A stretch of DNA of 41,008 nucleotides from an uncultured Paracoccaceae bacterium (GCA_947503775.1 CANNFE010000017.1:1-41008), one strand, 5' to 3'; shown: positions 1-9,049, counted from the stretch's first letter. Notes: generated by a model from the letters alone, not told the origin. Made by a program: numbers and translations.

Positions 1-54
1 AAAGTCTTCCTGTCAGCTATCGCACTTGCCGCCCTCGTCATCTACTGGCTTTGA
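1..54 (+). CDS. IS5-family transposase, C-terminal end only (partial, runs off the left edge)
   Basis: Reading frame 1 is open from the first base and ends in TGA after 17 codons (KVFLSAIALAALVIYWL). From memory, this hydrophobic ending closely resembles the C-terminus of IS5-family DDE transposases found in Rhodobacteraceae. The stop is followed at once by a sequence whose reverse complement matches, 18 of 20, the start of the element at the right edge of the window. That supports the IS assignment. Only the tail is visible, so whether the gene is intact cannot be judged. Confidence 0.7.
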   Translation, partial: KVFLSAIALAALVIYWL

Positions 55-74
55 AACTCAATGAGTCCTGACCC
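55..74. repeat. IS terminal inverted repeat (right end)
   Basis: These 20 bp begin directly after the transposase stop. The inverted partner is the left end of the second copy at 40935-40954, with two mismatches in 20. Confidence 0.7.
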
Positions 75-184
75 TAAGAATGTCCGCCTCAATATCTGAG
101 CAGATCTTCCATTATTTCTACTTTTAGTTTATAAAGATTAAATCTGAGGATGTATTTTATCGATGTTTAGTTTGCGAGAGTGCC

Positions 185-892
185 ATGTTTTCAAAGAGTT
201 CACAGCCCGACTCCCGTTTGTCACGTTATGACTATTTGATCGTTCATGTGACAGCCACGCCGCCCAATCAGGATCTCGATGATATCGATATCGACCGGAT
301 GCATCGGGCACGACGTTTCAATGGCTGCGGATATAATGCTCTGATCAAAAGAGACGGGACCTGGCTCGACTCCGACATGGGTGCTTTGACACGCCCTATC
401 GGTAAATCAGGTGCGCATGTGGGTAATTGCGGGCCGGGCTGGAATAAGCGATCTTTTGGAATATCCCTGGTTGGCGGGGTCGATGCGAGCAATCGCCCTC
501 AACATAATGCAACATCAAGGCAGATGGACACGCTTGCGAAAGGTCTGAGAAGATTTCTGGAACTCTATCCAGGTGATCCTGACAGCGTGATCGTTATGGG
601 CCATCGTGATCTCATACGTCGCACAAGCGGTTCTGCCAAAGCGTGTCCTTGCTTTGATATCATCCCTTGGTGGCAGGAACACTCGAAGACCGTTTCAGCG
701 CCCGAAGAGATATCCCGCGGCGGAGAGCCGTCCTTGGTAGATCGTCCCCCATTTTGGACTGTGGCCTCGGGCGATACCCTATCCGAAATTGCTCAGGTAA
801 CAGGTGTCTCGATTGACGAGATGAAAGAACTCAATCCCGAGATCTATAATCTCGACCTGATTGCCGTCGGTCAAATCATCCGCCTGACCTGA
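185..892 (+). CDS. N-acetylmuramoyl-L-alanine amidase (T7-lysozyme/PGRP-like) with C-terminal LysM domain
   Basis: The product is a predicted zinc amidase that cuts the bond between muramic acid and the peptide stem in peptidoglycan. Residues about 14-165 form the Amidase_2 fold. H21 (in LIVHVTA), H140 (GHRDL) and C154 (KACPC) fit the zinc ligands of T7 lysozyme, with Y50 (CGYNAL) and K152 as the likely catalytic pair. Residues about 190-235 (WTVASGDTLSEIAQVTG through VGQIIRL) are one LysM wall-binding domain. There is no signal peptide, so release would need a holin, lysis or another export route; none is encoded nearby. It starts about 107 bp from an IS end and is visibly AT-richer than the core genes. 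It could be a relic or moron endolysin, or a toxin-like wall hydrolase. A weak GCGAGAG lies ahead of the ATG. Confidence 0.85.
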   Translation: MFSKSSQPDSRLSRYDYLIVHVTATPPNQDLDDIDIDRMHRARRFNGCGYNALIKRDGTWLDSDMGALTRPIGKSGAHVGNCGPGWNKRSFGISLVGGVDASNRPQHNATSRQMDTLAKGLRRFLELYPGDPDSVIVMGHRDLIRRTSGSAKACPCFDIIPWWQEHSKTVSAPEEISRGGEPSLVDRPPFWTVASGDTLSEIAQVTGVSIDEMKELNPEIYNLDLIAVGQIIRLT

Positions 893-917
893 ACCATTGA
901 TAGGGAGCTACTTGATC

Positions 918-1409
918 CTACTCCCGGATCTCGTCTGCCCCCACACCCCAAAGCGTGCCCTTCGGCGCCCAGCCACGATAGCCGCCCGCGCGCACCCGGC
1001 ACCAGTCGGGGCCGCAATCGCCCAGCCGCGCGACCACGCCCGCTTCCAGCTCCGCCGTCTCCAGCGCCGCCGCATCGGGGGTAGCGCGAAGCATCACAGG
1101 CTCGTCGACGATGACCGTCCGCGCGCCCGACAGCAGCGAGTAATGCACCCAGCCGCCCTGGCCTTCGCGGTCCTCGACCCGCCGCCAATGCCCGTGCTCT
1201 GCGGTGATCCTCAACGGCATGTCGCGGCGCACGAACACCCAGTCGATCCGGTGGCTCAGCGACGGGCCGCGCCGCGCATTGCCCTCGCTCGCCTTCATCG
1301 ACACGAACCGCGGCAAGGGCAGGTTCGTCACCGGCCCGCGCTCGGCTGCCACCGCGCCCGCAAGGACGCAAAGGGCAACGGCGCTGGCGATCATCCGTGG
1401 CATCATCAT
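918..1409 (-). CDS. Exported SH3-domain protein
   Basis: The 163-residue product begins with a cleavable-looking signal peptide (MIASAVALCVLAGAVAA, cut near AERG) and is probably periplasmic. Two SH3-like repeats follow. One is around residues 35-90, with DWVFVRRDMPLRI and GGWVHYSLLSG. The second is around 95-160, with EPVMLRATPD and YRGWAPKGTLWGV. This is the bacterial SH3 (SH3_4/DUF1058-like) pattern, usually linked to cell-wall or protein binding; no enzyme residues are seen. Three ATG codons in a row precede PRMIAS, so the true start could be 1409 or up to 15 bp downstream. It is convergent with the amidase (25-bp gap) and divergent from the dehydrogenase at 1508. Confidence 0.75.
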   Translation of the reverse strand: MMMPRMIASAVALCVLAGAVAAERGPVTNLPLPRFVSMKASEGNARRGPSLSHRIDWVFVRRDMPLRITAEHGHWRRVEDREGQGGWVHYSLLSGARTVIVDEPVMLRATPDAAALETAELEAGVVARLGDCGPDWCRVRAGGYRGWAPKGTLWGVGADEIRE

Positions 1410-1507
1410 CGGTCACTGCTCTCGTTTCGGGGGTTCTTGTGCCGCCCGTCCATTGCCGTCACCATGGCCCGAAACGGCCCCCGGTCTCAAGCAAAGGACA
1501 CCGCCCC

Positions 1508-2494
1508 ATGCCCGGCAAGCGCCTCACTGTTGTCGTCACGCGACGGTTGCCCGAACGGGTCGAAACCCGCCTCTCCGAGCTTTTCGATACCCAGCTCAGG
1601 ACGGATGACACGCCCATGACCCGCGACGAGCTGATCGCGGCGGCCCGCCAGGCCGACGTCCTTGTCCCCACGATCACCGACACGATCGACGCCAATGTCC
1701 TCGCCGCCGCCGGAGATCGGCTGAGGCTCATCGCCAATTACGGGGCAGGGGTCGACCATATCGATGTCGCCTCCGCCCGCCAGCGCGGCATCCTCGTCTC
1801 GAACACCCCCGGCGTGCTGACCGAGGATACCGCCGACATGACCATGGCGCTGATCCTCGCCGTCACTCGCCGCATCCCCGAAGGCCTCGCGGTCATGCAA
1901 AAGAGCGAATGGGACGGCTGGTCCCCCGGCGCCTTTCTCGGCGGCCGCGTCGGAGGTCGCCGTCTCGGTATCCTCGGGATGGGCCGCATCGGCACCGCCG
2001 TCGCCCGCCGCGCCCGCGCCTTCGGCATGCAGATCCACTATCACAACCGCACCCGCCTGCGCCCCGAGATCGAGGAAGAGCTCGAGGCGACCTATTGGGA
2101 AAGCCTCGATCAGATGGTCTCCCGCGTCGACGTGCTATCGGTCAACTGCCCGCACACGCCCTCCACCTTCCACCTGATGAATGCCCGCCGCCTCAAGCTG
2201 ATGAAACCCTCCGCCGTCCTCGTGAACACCTCCCGCGGAGAGGTCGTCGACGAAAACGCCCTCACCCGCCAGCTGCGCAGCGGAGACCTCGCCGGAGCGG
2301 GCCTCGACGTCTACGAACAAGGCACCAATATCAACCCCCGCCTGCGAGAGCTGCGCAACGTGGTCCTCCTCCCCCATATGGGCTCCGCCACCGAAGAAGG
2401 CCGCGCCGAAATGGGCGAAAAGGTCCTCCTCAATATCAAAACCTTCGACGACGGCCACCGCCCCCCCGACCAGGTCGTGCCGGGGATGATTTGA
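1508..2494 (+). CDS. D-isomer-specific 2-hydroxyacid dehydrogenase (glyoxylate reductase / D-glycerate dehydrogenase type)
   Basis: This 328-residue NAD(P)H oxidoreductase should reduce a 2-keto acid such as glyoxylate or hydroxypyruvate to the D-hydroxy acid. The Rossmann loop LGILGMGRIGTAVA lies around residue 155. Substrate and catalytic segments typical of the family are NYGAGVDHID, VLVNTSRGEVVDE (catalytic Arg), AGLDVYE (Glu) and LLPHMGSAT (His). The ATG at 1508 is chosen because MPGKRLTVVVTRR opens the fold; the frame is open for 37 more codons upstream, which would run into the SH3 gene's promoter region. Exact substrate cannot be read from sequence; the GyaR/GhrB-like branch fits best. 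Confidence 0.85.
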   Translation: MPGKRLTVVVTRRLPERVETRLSELFDTQLRTDDTPMTRDELIAAARQADVLVPTITDTIDANVLAAAGDRLRLIANYGAGVDHIDVASARQRGILVSNTPGVLTEDTADMTMALILAVTRRIPEGLAVMQKSEWDGWSPGAFLGGRVGGRRLGILGMGRIGTAVARRARAFGMQIHYHNRTRLRPEIEEELEATYWESLDQMVSRVDVLSVNCPHTPSTFHLMNARRLKLMKPSAVLVNTSRGEVVDENALTRQLRSGDLAGAGLDVYEQGTNINPRLRELRNVVLLPHMGSATEEGRAEMGEKVLLNIKTFDDGHRPPDQVVPGMI

Positions 2495-2598
2495 GTGTGT
2501 CGCAGCATTCCGAAAGCTTCGCTTGTGATGCAAAGCACGGAACCTATCATCGGTGCACTAGGATTGAATGCAGTTCCCCAACAGCCTAACGCTACCCC

Positions 2599-3339
2599 AT
2601 GAATCAGTCAGACAGAATTCGTGATCTTGAGCAAGCGATGTATCAAACGCTTGTCGCCGGGAAACCTCAAATCAAAATTGCAACGCTTATTGCGCGGGCA
2701 TGTCACGGCAGCGAGATGCCAGATGATGCAGTCATTGCTGAAACATTAAAAGAACTGATTGGTCGGGAGGATATCCAATGCTTCGGTGACATTCAGCAAT
2801 GGCGACATAGCGAGATCGTTCGGCTTTCAGCTGACGGACCGTCGGTTGATGATCAAGTAAAACAGTTTCGTCTTGCTGGTAGGGATGTGTTCAACCGATA
2901 TTTCCACGTCTCAATGAACGATAAATTCAGAGAATGCTGGACGGAAAACGACCGATTTTCTCACGTCGAAAGCGCGCTTTTCGACGCTTTGGTCGCTCGA
3001 CCCTTCGGAATTAGGCCGAACATTTATTATCAAGAGAAGATTTCTGAGATAGGGGTTCGGCTCAAGCCTATGATCCGCGCGTCCGCAATGATCAACCGAG
3101 ATGTTGATTCAGGCTCTTGGGATCATTCTGTCAAGTTCATTACGCCTGAAACTTCAATGACATTCGTGCATTTTTTTGATTGGGACCAGACTGATTATAT
3201 TGACTATCAGTATGTTCGGGCCGTGATTGATAAATACCCCGATCATCCGGAGGTTATTGGCAGACATGTGCTCATCGAAACTCACAATGTGGAGTTCTTC
3301 GATCGGCGACCATCCGATCAAACTCAATCTTTCAGCTAG
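2599..3339 (+). CDS. Hypothetical protein, lower-GC accessory gene
   Basis: I do not recognise this 246-residue protein. It has no signal peptide or membrane segment, is acidic and is rich in charged and aromatic residues (for example SMTFVHFFDWDQTDYIDYQY near 190-207). Residues 1-75 look helical and could be a winged-helix-like N-terminus (IATLIARACHG, AETLKELIGREDIQCFGDIQQW), but that is a guess. An in-frame TAA at 2587 means translation cannot start before 2599. No Shine-Dalgarno sequence is evident, and an ATG at 2638 is an alternative. Codon use is visibly AT-richer than both neighbours (many aaa, att, gat codons), which points to recent acquisition. It stands alone between core genes, about 100 bp from each. 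Confidence 0.6.
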   Translation: MNQSDRIRDLEQAMYQTLVAGKPQIKIATLIARACHGSEMPDDAVIAETLKELIGREDIQCFGDIQQWRHSEIVRLSADGPSVDDQVKQFRLAGRDVFNRYFHVSMNDKFRECWTENDRFSHVESALFDALVARPFGIRPNIYYQEKISEIGVRLKPMIRASAMINRDVDSGSWDHSVKFITPETSMTFVHFFDWDQTDYIDYQYVRAVIDKYPDHPEVIGRHVLIETHNVEFFDRRPSDQTQSFS

Positions 3340-3436
3340 AAATGGCAGCGTATTCGATACCAGTTCGCCTGCCGCCTTGCTTTTTCTGCGTCCCAGAACT
3401 CCCTACACTGGAAGCTCTTAAATCATCCCGTGCCCC

Positions 3437-4006
3437 ATGCCCCTCCGCACCCTCCTTCTCGCCCTTTTCCTGGCCGCCCCGCTCGCGGCGGATCCGCCTG
3501 CGATCCGGCCCGTCGCTCGGCCCATCCCTCAGATCAGCCCGATCGACTATCTTGCCCCGATACTCGCTGCGAGCCTCACAGCTGCCCGCGATCAATACGC
3601 CCCGCAGGCAAAGCCGCTCCCCGCTCATATCCGAACCCGGCTCGCGCGCTATTACACCGAGGACGACCTCGCCCCCGTCCGCTATGTCGTAGACCAAACC
3701 GGCCAGACGCTCCCGGCGCTCATCAACCGCGCCCAGCTCGAGGCGGGGGACACCGCCAATCACGCCGTCACCATCGGGCCGATCATCGTCTTCGGACATC
3801 CGCCGGGGCCAGAGACCGGCCTCTATCTCTGGGCGCACGAGATCTGCCACACCCTCCAATATCGCCGCCTTGGGATGGAGGGCTTCGCGGCTGCCTATCT
3901 CGCAGATGCCGCCGGGATCGAGGCCGTCGCGACCCGGGCCGGGCGGGCTGCCATCCGGGCTGCACTCGATCCCAACGCCACGGTACGGCTCTCGCATGAC
4001 TGCTGA
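3437..4006 (+). CDS. Exported protein with HEICH zinc-peptidase-like motif (DUF4157-like)
   Basis: The 189-residue product has a clear signal peptide (MPLRTLLLALFLAAPLAADP), so it is probably periplasmic. Residues about 120-160 contain GLYLWAHEICHTLQYRRLGM, where HEICH fits the HExxH zinc signature. The preceding ALINRAQLEAGDTANHAVTIGPIIVFG and following FAAAYLADAAGIEAVA match the layout of DUF4157-type domains, which resemble metallopeptidases. Known DUF4157 proteins are variable in role and proteolysis is often unproven. There is no transmembrane anchor. It precedes the DCC gene by 301 bp of non-coding sequence, so co-transcription is doubtful. Confidence 0.65.
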   Translation: MPLRTLLLALFLAAPLAADPPAIRPVARPIPQISPIDYLAPILAASLTAARDQYAPQAKPLPAHIRTRLARYYTEDDLAPVRYVVDQTGQTLPALINRAQLEAGDTANHAVTIGPIIVFGHPPGPETGLYLWAHEICHTLQYRRLGMEGFAAAYLADAAGIEAVATRAGRAAIRAALDPNATVRLSHDC

Positions 4007-4307
4007 GCTCTCTCAACAATCAGGTCTTCACGCACGGGATTGTCCATCACCGTTGCACCCTTGAGGCATCGACCGGTCCCTTAAGGCGGGACTCTCCTAA
4101 AAATCCACCGACCGGATACCGACGCAATACCGACCGGATACCGAAGCCTCGATTTGCGCCCATCCCCCTTGTTTACCTATTGATTCGCATACCCGCCGCT
4201 CCTTGCCGGGGTCTGCCTCCCCTCCAGGTCATTTCTCGTTAAGACTTACGGCGCCCCGCTGGACAAGTGCAGGCTCCGCCCCTACCTCCAAAGGGAAAGG
4301 CGGTCCC
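4007..4307. other. Gene-free stretch with a 16-bp direct repeat
   Basis: No convincing gene is seen in these 301 bp. The stretch holds the leader of the DCC gene (AAGGGAAAGG ahead of ATG 4308) and a tandem pair of ACCGACCGGATACCGA at 4107-4122 and 4129-4144. Confidence 0.5.
4107..4144. repeat. Two 16-bp direct repeats at a 22-bp pitch
   Basis: ACCGACCGGATACCGA occurs at 4107-4122 and exactly again at 4129-4144, separated by CGCAAT. A pitch of 22 bp places both copies on the same DNA face, so a paired protein-binding site is possible. A shorter relative (CGACCGG) lies at about 4069. Function is unknown. Confidence 0.5.
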
Positions 4308-4703
4308 ATGTCCGATCCGGTTTCGATCCTCTATGACGGCGAATGCCCGTTCTGCTCGCGCTTCGTAGCGATGGTGCGCCTGCGCGAGGCCGTCGGCCCG
4401 GTCGAGCTCATCAACGCCCGCGACGGAGGCCCCCTCGTGGACCAGGCCAAGGCCCTCGGGCTTGATCTGGATGAGGGGATGGTGCTGGTCATGGACGGGC
4501 AGTTCCACCACGGTGCGGATGCGATGAACCGCATCGCCATGCTCTCCTCGGACAGCACGATCTTCAACAAATTCAACGGCTTCGTCTTCCGCAATGCCGG
4601 TCTGTCGCGCGCGCTTTATCCCGTTCTGCGCGGCGGAAGGAACGCCACGCTGGCGCTTCTGGGCCGCCGCAAAATGCGGGACGACCCACCACCTGCAGGC
4701 TAG
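4308..4703 (+). CDS. DCC-family (DUF393) thiol-disulfide oxidoreductase-like protein
   Basis: The 131-residue product opens with ILYDGECPFCSRFVAMV, the DxxCPxC signature of the DCC/DUF393 family, a thioredoxin-like fold with a CxxC pair. Members are described as putative thiol-disulfide oxidoreductases, but substrates are mostly unknown. The mid-region MVLVMDGQFHHGADAMNRIAML and C-terminal half also follow the family. ATG 4308 has a good purine-rich ribosome site and begins exactly before the motif; an in-frame upstream start at 4203 would add 35 unlikely residues. Its stop codon overlaps the stop of convergent prpE by 4 bp (4700-4703), so neither gene has room for a private terminator there. 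Confidence 0.8.
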   Translation: MSDPVSILYDGECPFCSRFVAMVRLREAVGPVELINARDGGPLVDQAKALGLDLDEGMVLVMDGQFHHGADAMNRIAMLSSDSTIFNKFNGFVFRNAGLSRALYPVLRGGRNATLALLGRRKMRDDPPPAG

Positions 4704-6592
4704 GGCGCGGCCGGATATCCGATCCGCCCCAGCGCCTCCCGAAGCTCTTCCAGAATGACCGGATCGTCGATCGTCGCAGGCATCTTGAACGCCCGTCCAT
4801 CGGCAATCGACGCTATGGTCCCGCGCAAAATCTTGCCCGACCGCGTCTTCGGCAACCGGTCCACCACCAGCGCCAGCTTGAAGGCCGCAACCGGCCCGAT
4901 CGTGCCGCGGACCCGCTGCACGCAATCGGCAACCACATCTGCCTCGCTTCTGTCGCAGCCGGCATTCAGACATAAAAAACCCATTGGAATTTGACCCTTA
5001 AGCGCATCGGCCACCCCAATGACGGCGCATTCCGCCACATCCGGATGGCCCGCCAGAACCTCTTCCATAGCCCCCGTCGACAGCCTGTGCCCCGCGACGT
5101 TGATCACGTCATCGGTCCGCGCCATGATCCAAAGATAGCCATCCTCATCGACATATCCGGCATCTCCCGTCTCGTAATATCCGGGGAACTGATCGAGATA
5201 GCTTTTGCGAAACCGCTCCTCGGCCTGCCAAAGCGTCGGCAGCGTTCCGGGCGGAAGCGGCAGTTTGATCGCGATTGATCCCAAATCCCCGGGAGGGAGA
5301 GGGGCGCCGTCTTCTCCAAGGATATCAACCTCATAGCCAGGCATGGGGACGGCAGGCGATCCGATCTTCGTCGGCAGAAGCCCCAGCCCCAGAGGGTTGC
5401 CAGCAATCGTATAGCCCGTTTCGGTCTGCCACCAGTGATCGATCACGGGAACGCCCAGAACCTCTTCGGCCCATTCGATCGTGTCCGGATCGGCCCGCTC
5501 TCCGGCCAGAAAAAGCGCCTTGAGGCAGGACAGATCGTACTGCCCCGACAGCTGGCCCTTGGGATCCTCGCGCTTGATCGCCCGAAACGCCGTCGGAGCG
5601 GTGAAAAGCACAGCAACATCATACTCTTGGATGACCCGCCAGAACGTCCCTGCATCGGGCGTTCCTACGGGTTTTCCTTCGAAAATCACGGTCGTGCAGC
5701 CATGGATTAGCGGCGCGTAGCAGATATAGCTATGCCCCACGACCCAGCCCACATCCGATGCCGCCCAGAAGACCTCGCCCGGTTTGACACCATAGATCGC
5801 GTCCATCGTCCAATCGAGAGCCACAAGATGCCCGCCGGTCGGACGCACCACACCCTTGGGCTGTCCGGTCGTCCCGGAGGTGTAAAGGATATAGGCCGGA
5901 TGATCTCCGCGCACCGGAACGCAAGGAACCGGATCCGCCGCTTCCAATTCAGCCCAGTCGACATCGCGATCCTCGGTCAGGGTCGAGGGGGACTGAGCCC
6001 TTTGAAAGATAACGCAAAATTCAGGACGATGCTGCGCTTCTTCCAACGCTCCGTTCAGAAGCGGCTCGTAATCCACGACCCGCCCCGGCTCGATCCCGCA
6101 AGAGCCCGAGATGACGGCCTTGGGCGTCGCGTCATCAATCCGGACGGCCAGTTCATGCGAGGCAAATCCGCCGAACACCACCGAATGGATCGCGCCGATC
6201 CGCGCGCAGGCGAGCATCGCGATGACCGCTTCGGGCACCATGGGCATATAGATCAGAACCCGGTCACCCGTGCCGATCCCGCGGCGCGCCAAGCCGCCTG
6301 CAACGCGCGAGACGCGGGCTTGCAACTCGGCATAGGTGATCCGCGCCTTGGTCCCGGTGACGGGGCTGTCATAGAGGATCGCATCACGGCTTCCGTGGCC
6401 GGCCGTCACATGGCGGTCGACGGCGTTCCAACAGGTGTTGACCTCACCATCCTTGAACCATTCGTAAAGCGGGGGGCTCTCGCTCCAAAGGGCCCGTGTG
6501 GGAGGGCTGTCCCAGTCGATCGCCTTGGCTTGTTCAAGCCACCAGCCTTCGGGATCGGCCTGCCATGCCGCATAGCTTTCACGATAGCCCAT
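4700..6592 (-). CDS. prpE: Propionyl-CoA synthetase (propionate-CoA ligase)
   Basis: This 630-residue AMP-forming acyl-CoA synthetase activates propionate, and in some roseobacters acrylate, to the CoA thioester. An acetyl-CoA synthetase-like N-terminus (YAAWQADPEGWWLEQAKAIDW) is followed by the ATP-binding loop YTSGTTGQPKG at 237-247. WWQTETG and GYYETGDAGYVDEDGY are the adenylate and hinge motifs, and PKTRSGKILR at 581-590 carries the catalytic lysine (K587). The WxxTxTG, DDVINVAGHRLSTG and overall length fit PrpE rather than longer Acs. GGGAGG lies 7 bp ahead of the ATG. maeB is upstream on the same strand (135-bp gap). The pairing makes metabolic sense, since propionyl-CoA carbon enters as C4 acids that malic enzyme converts to pyruvate. 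Confidence 0.9.
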   Translation of the reverse strand: MGYRESYAAWQADPEGWWLEQAKAIDWDSPPTRALWSESPPLYEWFKDGEVNTCWNAVDRHVTAGHGSRDAILYDSPVTGTKARITYAELQARVSRVAGGLARRGIGTGDRVLIYMPMVPEAVIAMLACARIGAIHSVVFGGFASHELAVRIDDATPKAVISGSCGIEPGRVVDYEPLLNGALEEAQHRPEFCVIFQRAQSPSTLTEDRDVDWAELEAADPVPCVPVRGDHPAYILYTSGTTGQPKGVVRPTGGHLVALDWTMDAIYGVKPGEVFWAASDVGWVVGHSYICYAPLIHGCTTVIFEGKPVGTPDAGTFWRVIQEYDVAVLFTAPTAFRAIKREDPKGQLSGQYDLSCLKALFLAGERADPDTIEWAEEVLGVPVIDHWWQTETGYTIAGNPLGLGLLPTKIGSPAVPMPGYEVDILGEDGAPLPPGDLGSIAIKLPLPPGTLPTLWQAEERFRKSYLDQFPGYYETGDAGYVDEDGYLWIMARTDDVINVAGHRLSTGAMEEVLAGHPDVAECAVIGVADALKGQIPMGFLCLNAGCDRSEADVVADCVQRVRGTIGPVAAFKLALVVDRLPKTRSGKILRGTIASIADGRAFKMPATIDDPVILEELREALGRIGYPAAP

Positions 6593-6727
6593 AAAACATC
6601 CTCCCTCGCCTGACTGAGGTTCTAGGGGGCGCGGGGGATTGTTCGCAAGAGGCCTTTGGGGATGCGGTTCGGGCGCTCGCGCGTTCCGCGCATCGCCCCG
6701 CCCCCCATCCCCGACAGGCGCATAGGT

Positions 6728-9025
6728 CTAACCGTAATGGCCCACGGGCGTTCCGGCGAGCGCCGCCATATTGAGCAGCCCGCGTGCCGTCACCGACGGG
6801 GTCACGATATGCGCGCGATTGCCCATGCCCATCAGGATCGGCCCAATCTCAAGGCCGCCTGCCTTCATCTTGAGGATGTTTCGCACTCCCGAGGCCGCAT
6901 CGGTATTGGCAAAGACCAGGCAATTGGCTGCGCCCTCCATCCGGCTATGGGGAAAGATCCGCGCGCGCAGGGCCGGATCGAGCGCCGCATCCGCATGCAT
7001 CTCGCCTTCGTAGCAAAAATCGTGACTGCCCGCATCGAGCAGCGCCAAAGCCGCCCGCATGCGCCGACCGGTATCGCAATCGAGGTTACCGAACTGCGAA
7101 TGAGAGCAAAGCGCGATATTCGGCTTGAGCCCGAAGCGGCGCACATGCCGCGCCGCGCCGATCACGGTCTCGGCAATCTGTTCGGGTGAAGGTTCGGGAT
7201 GGACATGGGTGTCGGCCACAAAAAGCGGGCCGTCCTCGAGGACAAGGAGGCTCAAAGCGCCGACGGCATGTTTTCCGTCACTGGCAAGGAGCTGCTCTAT
7301 GTAATTGAGATGCCACAGATATTGCCCGAATGTTCCGCAGATCATGCTGTCGGCATCCCCTCGGGCGACCATCACCGCACCGATCACGGTCGTGTTCGTG
7401 CGCATGACCGCGCGGGCCAGATCCGGGGTTACGCCGCGGCGCTGCATCCGGTCGTGATAGAACTGCCAATAGTCGCGGTAGCGGTCATCCTGTTCAGGGT
7501 TGACCACTTCGTAATCGACATCCCTGTTGATCGTCAGGCCCGCGCGTTCGGCCCGGGCCGCGATCACCTCGGGTCGACCGATCAAAATCGGGCGGTCGGT
7601 CATATCCTCCACGATGGCTTGGGCCGCACGCAGGACGCGTTCGTCCTCGCCTTCGGCAAAGACGATCCGGCGCCGCGCGGTGGAGGCTGCCTCGAAAACC
7701 GGGCGCATGATGAGGGCGGATTTGAAGACGCTGGCGTCAAGCGACTGCTTGTATGCGGCCAGATCCTCGATCGGGCGGGTTGCCACGCCGGTGTCCATCG
7801 CCGCCTTTGCGACAGCGGTCGCCACGACCCCCATCAAGCGGGGATCGAAAGGCTTGGGGATCAGATAATCGCGGCCGAAGGTCAGATGCTCGCCCTGATA
7901 GGCCGCCGCGGCCTCTGCGCTTGTCGTGGCGCGCGCCAAAGCCGCGATCCCTTCGATGCAGGCGATCTGCATCTCGTCGTTGATCTCGGTCGCGCCGACA
8001 TCCAGAGCGCCGCGGAAGATGAAGGGAAAACACAGCACGTTATTGACCTGATTGGGAAAATCAGAGCGGCCAGTTGCCATGATCGCATTCGGAGCGGCCT
8101 GCCGGGCGAGATCGGGCAGGATCTCGGGCTCGGGGTTGGCGAGAGCGAAGATGATCGGGCCGGGCGCCATCTTTTCCGCCATTTCGGGGGTCAAAACCCG
8201 GGGACCGGAGAGGCCAAGGAAGAGATCCGCGCCTTCGATCACATCTGCTAGGGTCCTGGCCTCGTGGCCTTGCGCGAAGTCCGCCTTTTGCGGCGTCATG
8301 TCCGTTTCCCGGCCCTCGTAAACGAGGCCCTCGATATCGCAAAGCCAGACATTTTCGCGCCGGACGCCGAGTTTCAGCAACATGTTGAGGCACGCGATCC
8401 CGGCCGCGCCGCCGCCGGTCGAGACGACCTTGATATCCTCGAACGTCTTTCCGGCGACTCGCAGGGCGTTGGTGGCGGCGGCCCCGACGACGATGGCGGT
8501 GCCGTGTTGGTCGTCATGAAAGACCGGGATATTCATCCGCTCGCGGCATAGCTTTTCGACGATGAAGCAGTCGGGCGCCTTGATATCCTCGAGGTTGATC
8601 GCCCCGAAGGTCGGCTCGAGCGCGCAGACGATATCGGCCAGCTTTTCGGGGTCGGGTTCGTTCAGCTCAAGATCAAAGCAGTCGATATCGGCGAATTTCT
8701 TGAAGAGGACCGCCTTGCCTTCCATCACCGGTTTTGAGGCAAGACCGCCGATATTGCCAAGACCCAGCACCGCCGATCCGTTTGAGACGACGGCCACGAG
8801 GTTACCGCGTGCTGTGTAGTCGCGCGCGGTGGCCGGATCTGCCTTGATCTCAAGACAGGCTTCGGCCACGCCGGGGGAATAAGCGCGGGCCAGATCACGG
8901 CCGTTGGCAAGCGGTTTGGTTGCGCGGACCTCAAGCTTGCCGGGTTTCGGATGACGATGATAATCCAGTGCCGCCTGTCGCAGGCTGCCCGGTACAAGAG
9001 GGGCATCGCCCTGTCCGTCTTCCAT
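6728..9025 (-). CDS. maeB: NADP-dependent malic enzyme with C-terminal phosphotransacetylase-like domain
   Basis: This 765-residue fusion decarboxylates malate to pyruvate with NADP. The malic enzyme part covers roughly residues 1-430 ([56 protein letters not shown] nucleotide loop). Residues about 435-765 are phosphotransacetylase-like ([49 protein letters not shown]). In MaeB proteins that C-terminal domain acts as an acetyl-CoA-responsive regulatory module rather than an active Pta. Length is usual for the family. A strong GGGAGG precedes the ATG. It is divergent from the bicupin gene; a near-palindrome centred at 9057 lies between them and could regulate either. Confidence 0.92.
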   Translation of the reverse strand: MEDGQGDAPLVPGSLRQAALDYHRHPKPGKLEVRATKPLANGRDLARAYSPGVAEACLEIKADPATARDYTARGNLVAVVSNGSAVLGLGNIGGLASKPVMEGKAVLFKKFADIDCFDLELNEPDPEKLADIVCALEPTFGAINLEDIKAPDCFIVEKLCRERMNIPVFHDDQHGTAIVVGAAATNALRVAGKTFEDIKVVSTGGGAAGIACLNMLLKLGVRRENVWLCDIEGLVYEGRETDMTPQKADFAQGHEARTLADVIEGADLFLGLSGPRVLTPEMAEKMAPGPIIFALANPEPEILPDLARQAAPNAIMATGRSDFPNQVNNVLCFPFIFRGALDVGATEINDEMQIACIEGIAALARATTSAEAAAAYQGEHLTFGRDYLIPKPFDPRLMGVVATAVAKAAMDTGVATRPIEDLAAYKQSLDASVFKSALIMRPVFEAASTARRRIVFAEGEDERVLRAAQAIVEDMTDRPILIGRPEVIAARAERAGLTINRDVDYEVVNPEQDDRYRDYWQFYHDRMQRRGVTPDLARAVMRTNTTVIGAVMVARGDADSMICGTFGQYLWHLNYIEQLLASDGKHAVGALSLLVLEDGPLFVADTHVHPEPSPEQIAETVIGAARHVRRFGLKPNIALCSHSQFGNLDCDTGRRMRAALALLDAGSHDFCYEGEMHADAALDPALRARIFPHSRMEGAANCLVFANTDAASGVRNILKMKAGGLEIGPILMGMGNRAHIVTPSVTARGLLNMAALAGTPVGHYG

Positions 9026-9049
9026 CGCGAGACCTCCCTCTGGGACGGT

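Larger units (their letters stand above)
1..78 (+). mobile_element. Right end of an IS5-family insertion sequence
   Basis: This stretch contains the transposase tail and then the right terminal inverted repeat at 55-74. Reverse complemented, the repeat reads gggtcaggactcattgagtt, matching the left repeat at 40935-40954 in 18 of 20 positions. TAAG (75-78) outside it mirrors CTTA outside the right-hand element. These four bases may be part of the repeat or of the target site. The rest of the element lies outside the window. Confidence 0.7.

Noticed and set aside
185-3339. Prophage or defence island at the left edge
   Set aside because: Only one lysin-like gene and one unknown gene are atypical. 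No integrase, capsid, toxin-antitoxin pair or nuclease/helicase was found, and core genes lie between them.
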